DNA from: Tetraselmis striata
Taxonomy: Eukaryota > Chlorophyta > Chlorodendrophyceae > Chlorodendrales > Chlorodendraceae
NCBI GenBank assembly: GCA_006384855.1
Contig: VCJN01000123.1
Coordinates: forward strand, 247,501-311,500
Direction of reading: 5' to 3'
DNA length: 64,000 nt
Shown here in pieces: positions 1 through 9,573 of this stretch. The number at the start of each line of letters is the position of its first letter. Position 1 is the stretch's first letter. The notes below the pieces were generated by a model, which was given only the letters and a program-made list of their open reading frames with translations, was not told where the DNA came from and ran no database searches. The translations under genes were made by a program, and so were the position numbers.

Positions 1-1141
1 CTGGCCAGAACGAACCGTCGCGCTTTACTGCTGACTATACCGGTGCGGGTACCATGTACCGGTCGGCCGCCCGCCTGGCCGCGCCCGGCCGCCGCCGGTC
101 GGGCCGGTCGTTGCCGTTCGTCCGTCGCCGGACGCCAAACGACCGTCGCCCGACCGCCTCGCCGCCCGTCCGTCGACTGACGCCGAGCCTCGGGTCGGCG
201 AGTCGGCGGACACGGGGCTATACAATGTACCAGGTAGCGACTACACGATATACACCTATACACTACGATATCGTACATCCTTGTCCGCTCGGTGGCGGAG
301 CGGTCGTCTCGTACGCGAGAGGTCCCAGTATCGACTCCTGGCCGATGTATTTCCGGCAATATCGTCCCGGCGTGTCCTGGGTTTACCCGGTTTACATTAG
401 CCCTTCGGGGTTGGAATGCGGCAATTAATGGTCTACGGGCTATGCCATACTGCACTTGGCGCAAGAGGTAAGGTGCTGGGGCGGCTTCGGCCGATGTCCC
501 GGGGCGAGCTTTTCTTTTACTTTTTGATTACATGTGCTAGTTGCAACATTTTCTGAGCAAACCCTGAGTTATAGCATTTTAAAGCCAAGGGGGTGTTGCT
601 GAGCGTGGCCAACACTGATGCCATGTCAGTATCGCAACGCGACATGTACTAGCCGCCGCCCACACGGCTGCACCACAACCAAATGCGCCCGAGCCCCTTG
701 CCAATGTGTTTCCTCACGCGTTCATGGCCATCCCGCCGTTTGGTTGTCTATATTCATGCGCGTCGGCAAGTGCGTGATACCGACCCCGGTTTTGGTGCAG
801 TTGCAGGCGACGCCCATCCACGCACCAAGTGCAGCGTGACACCCTAGTCAAAGGTCTTTAAGCTTCGGTTTGAGCCACTCGTCATGCATGTCTTATAAAC
901 CCCTCGGAGATTCCAGGGTTTCATCTCATGTACCCTACGTTCAGGTACCCTAGGCTTCTGAAGTCTTGAGACTGCCGAAAAGGGACCCCAAACTTATGTG
1001 GAAAGGTGTACTTGTCATAATATGATTCGTATTCTAAAAATACAAAAAATATAATATTACCTACATATATATATACATACATACAGGGTACATATATATG
1101 GTCGCTATATATTAGACCCATATATGGACCTTATATATTTA
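1..1141. other. no gene recognised
   Basis: I see no convincing gene here. The first 230 bases are rich in CGGCCG-type sequence and the short open frames there reflect base composition. From about 1030 the sequence turns into AT-rich simple sequence (TATATA and TACATACA runs) leading up to the inverted-repeat element that starts at 1142. Confidence 0.5.
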
Positions 1142-1474
1142 TCCAGCGAAGCGTCGATTTTTCGGCGGTGAGCTTTATTGCTGAACGGGTACCCGTATAG
1201 TGCAGCGGATCGGGCCTATAAGTGCATGACTAAAGCGCTTATCTACTGGCATGTACTACTCAGTACTATAATCCACCCACCCGCCCGCCCACCCGCCCAC
1301 GGTCATCCTTAATTAGACAGGTGTCCGATTACGATCTCACGGTTGGGAGGCCATGAGCGCGCAGCGCGCAGGGCCGGTAATCGCTACTGGTGCTCGCTAC
1401 TGGCTACTCGCTAGTACTGGCTATACTCAGTACTCGCTACTGGTACTCGCTACTCGCTACTCGCCACTGGTTTG

Positions 1475-1615
1475 TTTTTTCGCCCCCGGGACATGACTGG
1501 CACCAGTGAAACCCTTGCAGCGTCTCTACGACGGCCGTTTAGGCAGCAATCCAGTTACGGAAAGCCCTGGGTAGGCGACGCTCCGGTATAGTCATCAAGC
1601 AAATTGCCGAAGCAT
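1475..1615 (+). repeat. dispersed repeat, inverted partner at 9118-9272
   Basis: The stretch beginning TTTTTTCGCCCCCGGGACA and running through GGGTAGGCGACGCTCC reappears inverted at 9118-9272 with some indels. A shorter related piece is near 55040. It lies inside the inverted-repeat element, so the element either captured it or was assembled around it. Confidence 0.7.
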
Positions 1616-1999
1616 TTCGCAAGACTAATTGGAGGCAAGTGACGGAATTTCCAACACTGTTGGATCACCGTCTAAAACACTGCCATCAAAATACCCGGCA
1701 CTGACCACGAAAGGTCCGCCCTACCCGTTTGGGCGTCGGCCCATTCGAGTAATGCGAGTTGGGGCAAGCCCCAACCCGCGGAGCAAAGCATTTCGGGAGT
1801 GCGATACATGAGCAACAAAAAAGGCAATGTGAGGGAGGGCCCGACGCCATATATAGCTGGAAAAATTTTCCATTCCCAGTAAAATCCAGGGCGCCGTGAA
1901 GGGAGGGGGGGACCCCGCCCGGAATAAAGGCAGTGGTACTCGCTACTCGCTGCTGGTATTAATGGTACCCAAAAAATGGTAGATGGTACTAAAAAATCG

Positions 2000-2080
2000 A
2001 CGCATCGCTGATTCAACTGTCAAGTTACTTCATATATAATATAGGTATGAAGTAACTTGACAGTTTAATCAGCGATGCGT
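2000..2080. repeat. fold-back palindrome
   Basis: Bases 2000-2034 and 2046-2080 are inverted copies 35 bases long with one mismatch, around an 11-base centre. Weaker pairing continues outward to about 1991 and 2090. It has the form of a very small MITE or a hairpin and sits inside the larger inverted-repeat element. Confidence 0.85.
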
Positions 2081-2798
2081 CCATTTTTCAGAAAATTTCA
2101 AAATAACGGGTTCTATATCTCCGGCCTACAGTTCCATGAATTGCATTGCCAGCGCTTTGAAGTACCAGCAGCCAGCGTTTGCATTGCCAGCGCGTTTGAA
2201 GTACCAGAGTATTTTTTTCCATTTCCAACAGCGAGTAGCGAGTAACAATACCAGTACCAGTAGTACAAGCAGTACCAGCAGCGAGTAGCGAGTACCAGTA
2301 CCAGCAGCGAGCGTTCGCATTGCCAGCGCTTTGAAGTTCCAGAGTTTTTTTCCCATTACCAGCAGCGAGTAGCGAGTACCAGTACTCATAGCCTCCCAAC
2401 CGTGAGATCGTAATCGGACGGCTGTGTAATTAAGGGCCGTGGGTGGGTGGGTGGATGGATTATAGTACTTAGTAGCACATACATTCCAGTAGATAAGCGC
2501 TTTAGTCATGCACCTATAGGCCCGATCCGCTGCACTATACGGGTACCCGTACGGCAATAAAGCTCACCGCCGAAAAATCGACGCTTCGCTGGATAATTCA
2601 CAATAACGTAATCTAGCCGATAGTTAATCTAAAGAATAGTCGCTAGATAACACCAATGAATTAAAATAAATTTAAGGAAGGATGGGGCGCATTTAGCCAA
2701 CGATGTAAAATCATGTAACTCGCTTACATTTTTGTCGGAAAACAGGCCCATGGGGCCGAGTAATCCGCAATGATATGATCCTTAAAGGGAGGATGGAT

Positions 2799-3005
2799 GG
2801 GCGCGCAAGCTGTTAAGCTGGCGCAAAGGCAAAAGGTGGACTCCCGTCGCTGCTCCGGAGAGTCATACGACAGGGTTGGCCGGGGCTGGCGCGTGCGCCG
2901 ATGGTCATCGGCGTTGCTAAGACATCGCGGCGTTGCTAGCGGAATACGAAGCGGTTGGTCGCCCGGTTGTAATTCAAACCTCTATATTACCAACATGACC
3001 ATTTA
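2799..3005 (+). repeat. DIRS terminal direct repeat, left copy
   Basis: This stretch starts GCGCAAGCTGTTAAGCTGG and contains AGGTGGACTC and GCTGCTCCGGAGAGTCATA. It matches 7410-7608 in the same orientation. More diverged relatives are at 27481-27725 and 44281-44460. Confidence 0.85.
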
Positions 3006-4238
3006 AGCTGAAAGGGGCTGCATTTGCCATCATGCCACCCATGGGCGGGCAGGTCGCCGTCGGGTAGTGCTGGCCCCACCAAGGGGTGCACCACCCGAAT
3101 AACTGCCAACAAACAACGCATGGCAAGGTTGTCGGGTCGATATATGTAGTCATGCACGACGCTGGATAGCACAGCTCGGCCGCCGAAGTGCTTGATCTTC
3201 TACAAGACGACGCCGCTGGCGTATGCAGCAGCAGTGGCGCCCTTGCGCAACGAGTGCGACGTCCACAGGAAGCTGTCGGGCGGTTGCCCCCCCAAGCTCT
3301 TGTGCCACGAGCTGCAGCCAAGCGGTAGTGACGGTGTCTGATGCCCACTTAGCCGTCGGGTCGTTGTGAGTGATTGCCCACCGAGCCTGCGGCAACCCGC
3401 GCCCGCCAGTGCAGCCGGCGCGTGCATCATCAAAATATTGCAGCAGGGCTGCGATCCGGGCGGGGGCCGCGCAGGTGCCAAAATGCGGCATTGTAACTTA
3501 TTGTTGCGCTCCACGCCACGCTGGCCCATCCACGCCGCGATGGTTCATCAAAAGAGAGCCATCGGGCGTAAAGATGAAATCGGCCGCAGCGCACTGCACG
3601 CCCGCATTGCCACGCGCGTAGAACACTTGCATGCCGAGCACCGCGACCGCCACGCGGAACGGCACGATACGAAGATGCTGACTGGGCTCAAATGAGCTGC
3701 CCGGCTTCTCGCGCAATCTCTCCGCCAAGTCCAATTCTATGACCATCATGTCAGTTGGCGCATAGATGCGGGCCCCGGGTGGGTCCTTCTCCACATGTGA
3801 TGCCGCCAGGCCCTTCCTCATCTTGGCGATGAGGTCGCCTTGGGCCACCGGCGCCACGCCGTGATCGCGGTAGAAGCCGTTGATGGCCGACAAGCATGGC
3901 TTCATGCTATGTGCCTTGACCGTGCCTCGCAGTCCATGCCGCGCGATGTACCGCGCGATGATAGACACCGTGGCACCCAAGCAGGGGGGTACACCATGGT
4001 CTTTCCAGAACAAGAAGAACGCCTTGATCGCGCTGCCATACGTTTCGCCGATGTCCTTGGACCATGCCGAGGTAAACAAATCCATCTCCGTTGCGCCGAG
4101 CCGATCGGTGCCCAACATTGTCCCCATGTACGGGGTGGCGCATAGTGTCCGCCCACGGGTTGGTGCCACGGGGCTCGATGTCCCGATAGTACTTCTGCTT
4201 GGAGGCGCGCGCCCGCGCGCGGAACGTACCACGGGCAA
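2987..4238 (-). pseudogene. tyrosine recombinase of DIRS element 1
   Basis: This would be the element's integration enzyme, a phage-integrase-fold recombinase acting on the element's DNA in the nucleus. The first open part (4238-3498, 246 codons) has an N-terminal DNA-binding-type helical region with SAINGFYRDHGV and RKGLAAS, then the first catalytic box around VFYARGNAGVQ. After frameshifts the HxxR box is readable as TSHSLRKGATAAAYA near 3200-3262. A C-terminal SSVVHDYI with the expected nucleophilic tyrosine lies near 3137-3170. The three boxes are in different frames, so no single protein is intact. The HSLR and VVHDYI motifs in the right order make the family assignment firm; I infer that function is lost. 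Confidence 0.85.
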
Positions 4239-4359
4239 GCCTCATTCGGGGAAATGCGTAATGGTTGCACTCACGGCGCCCCGGCGCAAGTGCAGCCATG
4301 CCGGAACGGCACCCGGACGATGCTCACGGTCTAGCGCGGCGCCCCAAGTATACGGCGTC

Positions 4360-5400
4360 CTAGCTGCCGTGCGCCCCGGCTCCAAGAGCTTGGGGCGTGG
4401 CGGCACCACGCTCGGCGACGGCCATCTCAGTGAATGCCTGGTGCCACACCTTGCCCTCCCACCGGGGAGCCACGACGGTGGTTGCGGCTCCGCTTTGCCT
4501 TAGCTTCTGGACCAGGTAGGAAGGAGCGGCCATGGTGGTTTGCAATAGTTGTTATCCGTCCGCCGGCTCGCATCGGACACGCGAAGGGAGTCCACCGCCT
4601 TGCAGCCCGGGTCCAGCCACGCCGCGCTGTAGCGGGGCAGCATCGCATTTCGGGACGACGCGAAGCAGTCAACAGAGTGGGCCCCCCACTCGGCCTCGAG
4701 CTCCGCAAAGAGCACGGGGTCGAGCTGCCAATCGTCGATGTCCATGTGCGGGCTCATACGGTCCGCGCACACGTTGGCAGCCGACCGGGTGTAGCGCGCC
4801 CTAATGCATGTGAATGCCGTTGCTGTCCAGCAGGTACCACAGCCGGCGCAAGCTCCGCCATAATATCCGGGGACCGGGAGGTGAGACCGGCGAGGACGCT
4901 ACTACACACTTTTTGGTTGTTCTCGTGCAACAGCACGCAGCGATCGGCAATGTGCGGTAGGAAGGACTCCACCGCCAACCGGACGGCCTTCAGCTCCTTT
5001 CAGGACGGTGTTATGCTGCCTCTTGTCCCCCGGTCCCATAAAGCCTCGCGCCTGGAGATGGCCGCTGAGCACCACCCCCCACCCGTCGCCCGAGCTGTCG
5101 CGGTGGATTTAGGCGGTCCGGACGGGCCGGTGCATGGGCTTGCCGTTGGACTGAGCTGGCACATGTGTCCACCACTGCGGGTCCCAACGAAGTTGCTGCG
5201 TCATCCGGACGCGGCCGCCCCACTTGGAGCCCACGACGTCGTGGAGCTCCCTCAAGAAGAAATGGGCGGCCGGAATTGTATGATACACGTACATGGCATA
5301 ATTATACATGGTTGTGCATGAATTGCATGAATGTGCATGAATGGATGTGCACGGAATTGCATGATACATGGGTGTGCCCGGCCCGCCAGGGGACTGCAAC
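4360..5400 (-). pseudogene. RNase H domain and linker of DIRS element 1
   Basis: This is the continuation of the RT polyprotein. Scattered over several frames are FLRELHDVVGSKW (near 5230-5270), an RNase H-like stretch with AVESFLPHIADRCVLLHENN and LTSRSPDIMAELR (4980-4820), then DWQLDPVLF, HSVDCFASSRNAMLPRY and the tail VVAPRWEGKVWHQAF (4772-4440). The HEDN-like motif, the LTSRSP motif and the PRY motif occur in this order in DIRS polyproteins, and the same set is seen again in the elements at 40.0-40.4 and 45.3-45.9 kb. A low-complexity insertion (ATGCATGAAT-like repeats, about 5285-5370) separates it from the RT. It would degrade the RNA template during reverse transcription if it were intact. 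Confidence 0.8.
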
Positions 5401-6095
5401 TTACTTTCGGACGGGCAGCCATCGCGCGTTGCGGGCGGTCCGCTGCAGTAGCTGATCCTTGGCCAGCTTGTCATCCGATGCACAAAAAGAACCCGTAGCC
5501 GTGTCGGTGTCCACACCCAGGTGCTGCCGTATTGGAGGGGCTTCTACAGTTCCTTCGTGGATTGCGTTGCAGCCCCAAATCGTCCATAAGGTCGGCGATG
5601 CGCTGGCGGATCTCTAGCATCTCCTGCTCCGACGCGGAAGACATCAACAAGTCGTCTAAGTACGGTATGACGGGTGCTCCCCGCCACCGCCCCCTCCGGA
5701 GCCAACGGCGCGAGTGAGGCACGTTGCCAGCCGGCGTAGGGGTAGCCGGGGAGCGTAGGTGCCGCACGACCCTCGTGGTGAAGGTGACGAAGTAGTAAGG
5801 GCCCCACGACCACCCCGTATGTAGTCCGCAGAGCCGGTACAGATCGCCGCGGAGGTTGACCATGAAGTAGTCTCGGCCAAAGGGCGCGATACCCAAGGCG
5901 TAGGAGCCGTCTTGAAGGTCGAAGGAGAACATGTAGTCCCCTTTCTTGGTTAGGTGTCGCACACCCATGAGCGTCTCCATCCGGAGGCGCTTCCGGGCGC
6001 GGTAGGTGTTGAGCACGCGTAGATCGATGATGAACCGCCTCTGGTTGTCGCCGGGTTTCGGTGCGAAGAAGGCCCGCGACACCCACCACTCCCAC
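5400..6095 (-). pseudogene. reverse transcriptase of DIRS element 1
   Basis: This would copy element RNA into DNA. The main open part is 6082-5471. It shows the fingers motif FIIDLRVLN, then KGDYMFSFDLQDG (palm, first catalytic Asp), GWSWGPYYFVTF, and the active-site box IPYLDDLL (YLDD), followed by GLQRNPR, which is the expected order. After YLDD the frame shifts and the thumb region continues as TATGSFCASDDKL and ARWLPVRK in another frame down to about 5400. Upstream, the reading frame connects to the gag-like block. RT motifs plus the downstream tyrosine recombinase place it in the DIRS order. The frameshift makes it a pseudogene or a noisy copy. Confidence 0.9.
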
Positions 6096-6138
6096 GCGCA
6101 GGCTGCCGTGAAGCGGTAAAACTCGGAGTAGGGGAACT

Positions 6139-7106
6139 TTAGTTGGGTTGGGGTTGCGTCATGGAAAGAGACGCCTTTATTGAATCTTGGGGGTGGCCGG
6201 CCGTTGCGAAAAGGTACTCATACGCCCTCCCGGATCCAGCTATGCACTTGCGCGCTCGAGCCGATGTCTCGCCATCACCGCCACCTCCGACGCACGCGGC
6301 GTCGCATACAGTCGGAGCTTGGGCTGCATCTATTGGCACAGCGCGCCACACCGTCATTCCTTGGCATAGCCCTTGCCCTTGTCGCCCTTGTCGTTCCTTT
6401 TTATTAGCCTCCGCGTCACGGCTTTCCCGCTCTGGCTTCTTGCGCGCCGCGAGGCGGCGGTGTCGGCGTCCTTCTCCCGCTCTTCTTGAACTGAGCCGAT
6501 GCATGTGCCTTGGCTGCATCGGCGAGGCCGACCTCGAGGCGCTTGTCTTCGAGGGCGGCAAGGAGAGCGTCGATGACGTTGGCGGAACGCTCGTGCTCGT
6601 CTGGGTTGAATACGCGGGTGAAGATGAGGCGCTCCGCGAACTTGCTCTTCGCCGGTGAGTGCGTTCTTGGCCTTGAAGCGGCGTAGGTAGGTGACCTGGG
6701 CCTTGTGCGCGTCGCCCACTGCCGCAAACGTGCGAAGTGCGGTGTCGGGAATTTGACGGCGTCCTTCTTGGTGCGTGGCGTTGGGTGGTGGTGTTGGGCG
6801 CCCGAAGCGTTGCTATAGTTGTTGCTGCCGACTCCGCGGCCTCGTGGAAAAGACCATAGCACAAGATGTGTCGGTACTCGTCCCGGGATGCCGTCTAGTT
6901 CGCCTCCGTGAAGTTAAGGTCTGCCTCGTCGCGCCGGGGCTTGAAGAGGCCGGGGTGCCGCACGCCCAAAGGGGGAGGATAGATGTTGTGGTAGGCGCGG
7001 GGTATAGGTCATCTACCCAATCGCGGGTTCGATGAATTCGCCGCAGCCGTCGCCGCCGTCGTCCTCCGGAGGGCGTCGTGCACCGGGTCGTAACCACCCT
7101 CGTCAT
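6139..7106 (-). pseudogene. gag-like region of DIRS element 1
   Basis: Open frames here lie upstream of the RT in the position of gag. One segment, RDEYRHILCYGLFHEAAES followed by ATTIATLRA, is clearly related to the segment at the same place in element 2 (around 43680-43760: RDEYRYMLCYG, then ADAVATLRA). The C-terminal part is basic and rich in Arg, Ser and Lys. The frame alternates between two phases, so the protein is not intact. No zinc knuckle was seen. I infer a nucleic-acid-binding structural protein from position and composition, not from a known domain. Confidence 0.6.
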
Positions 7107-7409
7107 CGTCGTCGTTGGTCGCGGGATTGGCGGGTTTATCTCCTCATGTATGTCTACCCGCGGGGCGATAGGGTGTCGAACTGCAGTTTCAGCGCTTGCA
7201 GAATCGGAAACGTTGCCTCCGCGGTCGGATGCTCCACCGGCTCCGGCGTATTGTCGGGGGATTTCTCTGTGGGCTGGTCGTTCGAGGAACCGCCAGCCAT
7301 CTACCCTCCGCCATCGTAGCTTGGGAGGTGTAGGGAGTGGGTATGTCGGTCGGTACCGTACACTCGCGAGTAGTCACACATTGCGCCCCTACGAGAGAGG
7401 CGATGCCGT

Positions 7410-7608
7410 CGCGCAAGCTGTAAAGCCGGCGCAAAGGCAGAAGGTGGACTCACGTCGCTGCTCCGGAGAGTCATATTGCAGAGCTGATTGAGGCTTGGAC
7501 GTGCGCCGCTGGTCATCGGCGTTGCCTAGATATCGCGGCGTTTCTAGTGGATTACGAGGCGGCCGTATACGCAGTGTAATTCAAATCTATATATTACCAA
7601 TATGGCCT
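7410..7608 (+). repeat. DIRS terminal direct repeat, right copy
   Basis: Matches 2799-3005 in the same orientation. Shared landmarks are GCGCAAGCTG, AGGTGGACTC, TCATCGGCGTTGC and GTAATTCAAA, ending near ATATTACCAA. Confidence 0.85.
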
Positions 7609-9573
7609 AAAAACGAGAGTAAAAAATCCAATGCATACAGTAGTACCGTACAACAAACCCGATCAATGGATGGGAGGGGGGGAGATGGAAATCATGGAGG
7701 CATTGACCGACAGTCGAAAGAAAAGTAATTCGCCATGTGCAGCCGTTGACGGGGCCGTAGAACAACTCAGCTGGCGCGGGGCGATATGGAGAGCAGCAAG
7801 TTAGCACTAATACGTTGAAATTCAAATTCAATTTCATTGATATTATCGCGCGTGTTTATCCGGCATCTAACCTTACAAGATTTATCGGGTGGGTGAGATA
7901 TTATCGTAATAAGAGCGTTGGATGAATGATTGCTCATAAGAAGTCTGAAACAATGAATCCCATGAATTGAACTTTTCGCAAGGACTAGGCTAGCTTTTTG
8001 GGGCATCGTCTGCGGGGCGAGTTTAGCAGGGCTTTAAGCACCTTTCGGGCATGTTTCGGCTACGTACTAAAATGTATAAAGCTATAGGTACGAGACATGC
8101 CGAAATTGCAACATGTGGCCACATCCTGGGCGTGGAACTTTACAAGAGCACGTGATCCATGTCAATACCCAATATACCCGCTGGCGTAGTGAGAGGGTGT
8201 TTAATGTACTCACGTACATACCACTCACACTTGGCACGTCCCCCCCCCCCCCCCCCCCCTCCTGAATGATGCACACGGCCGTCATGCCCGATCCGCCCTC
8301 TTTACATTATTGCGATTCCGCCTCCATCGACTCATTTAACTGCACGCCATTCCCAATTTCCCCTGCCACTCGGCTCGCTATGACGCGCAAGGGGCATGTA
8401 GCCAGCAGGATATACTACAACAAAAAACTGAAAGGTTCGCTCTACAGCAAGTAGGGTCTTGAGCTTGTCATCTCGCACCATGAATGACCCTGCTTGTTTC
8501 CATGCTCTACACGCATGGCGCATAGTTATACTACTAAAAGTGATGTGACATGAGTACGGGGCCAGCACTGGTGCCCATGCCTATGTATGCACATGTATGG
8601 CGCAGTATGTGGCGCTAGCGCCACACGCATTGCGTAAATGAAAGCGTTCACAGCAACGGCTGCCACGTGGCAATATCGGGTATAACGTGCTATCACGGCA
8701 TTTCTCACAAGCCGCACTACCCTTAGGAGCATGCATGCATGCGTGCGCGGCCTCGACGCAGCCACATATGGGCATGTTGTTTGAATCTGCGAAACCCGGA
8801 CTTATGTGGCAGGGTGCATATTTATAGGAGGCGGTAATTCTCTACAGGAGGTAGACAGTAATTACCGTCTAACAACAGTCACCAGCATAGCCATCTACGA
8901 GCATATTCCATATTAATGCAGCTAACAAAAGGGATTTGTAGGATAACCAGATATTATAAATGCTATCATCATAGAGAACGTTATACTGCACAAATAGTAG
9001 TGACATGCTGTCCAAACGTCATTGTCTTGCTGAGACAGGGTATTCCTCAGGTACAAATTGTGCGCTCGTACTCGTACGTTTATATGGACATTGTATTGTC
9101 ACAATTGGTTTCCAGGAGTGCTTCGGCAAGTTTGATGACTAAAATGGAGCGTCGCCTACCCAGGGCTTCCCATAACTGGATTGCTGCATAAGCAATTCGT
9201 CGTTGAAAGGCCGTCGTAGCGACGCTGAAAAGGTTTCACTGGTGCCTGTCTTGTTCCGGGGGCGAAAGAAAGTACACCTGTGGCTCAGGGCAAAGGCAAA
9301 GAGGTGACCATGCATATTATGTGGCAGAAAAGCAAGCTGTTGCATGATCAGCTTATCCACCAGTCGCATTGTTCCATCGATCTTACTAACTATCAAGATC
9401 ATTTAAATTTATTGGATGTGGATCTCCCGACATGTTAAATTCAGGCTGCGGTGTCGACGGCTGTGTCAGACATGGTGTGTCAACTATCAGTTTAGTTGCT
9501 ATGGGGCTGAAGCTATCTAGGGGTTATTAGACATTCTTTGCAGTGCTTGATGCTATCTCCCCGGCAAGATGCC
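7609..9573. other. no gene recognised
   Basis: No open frame here looks like a protein family I know. There is a long C run at about 8239-8260. The interval 9118-9272 belongs to the dispersed repeat also found at 1475-1615. The right end leads into the 3' side of the potassium channel gene. Confidence 0.45.
9118..9272 (-). repeat. dispersed repeat, inverted partner of 1475-1615
   Basis: It contains GGAGCGTCGCCTACCCAGGG and, at its right end, CCGGGGGCGAAAG. Both are reverse complements of the 1475-1615 copy, with a ~20-base length difference in the middle. Confidence 0.7.

Larger units (their letters stand above)
1142..2593. mobile_element. non-autonomous DNA transposon with ~210-bp terminal inverted repeats
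   Basis: The first ~215 bases and the last ~210 bases are inverted copies of each other, about 90% alike by eye. The outermost bases read TCCAGCGAAGCG on the left and the complement on the right. Both ends are flanked by TA (1140-1141 and 2594-2595), which would fit a TA target duplication of the Tc1/mariner type, although the TA could instead be the last bases of the repeat. The interior has no transposase frame. It carries simple-sequence arrays built from CGAGTAGCGAGTACC-like units on both sides, a member of another dispersed repeat (1475-1615) and a palindrome at 2000-2080. It is probably mobilised in trans by a full-length relative. Confidence 0.8.
2799..7608 (-). mobile_element. DIRS-like retrotransposon 1 (degenerate)
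   Basis: Direct repeats of ~200 bp at 2799-3005 and 7410-7608 bracket a minus-strand coding block. Its order is gag-like (7106-6139), reverse transcriptase (6095-5400), RNase H and linker (5400-4360), then tyrosine recombinase (4238-2990). RT followed by RNase H followed by a tyrosine recombinase, with no aspartic protease or DDE integrase, is the defining arrangement of DIRS-order elements, which are known from volvocine algae among others. The reading frame shifts several times, so the copy is probably dead. I did not establish the inner split repeats expected of the PAT/Kangaroo subgroup. Confidence 0.85.

Noticed and set aside
3840..4503. Plus-strand frames across the recombinase of DIRS element 1
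   Set aside because: Shadows of the minus-strand coding sequence; they lack the recombinase boxes and have unnatural composition.
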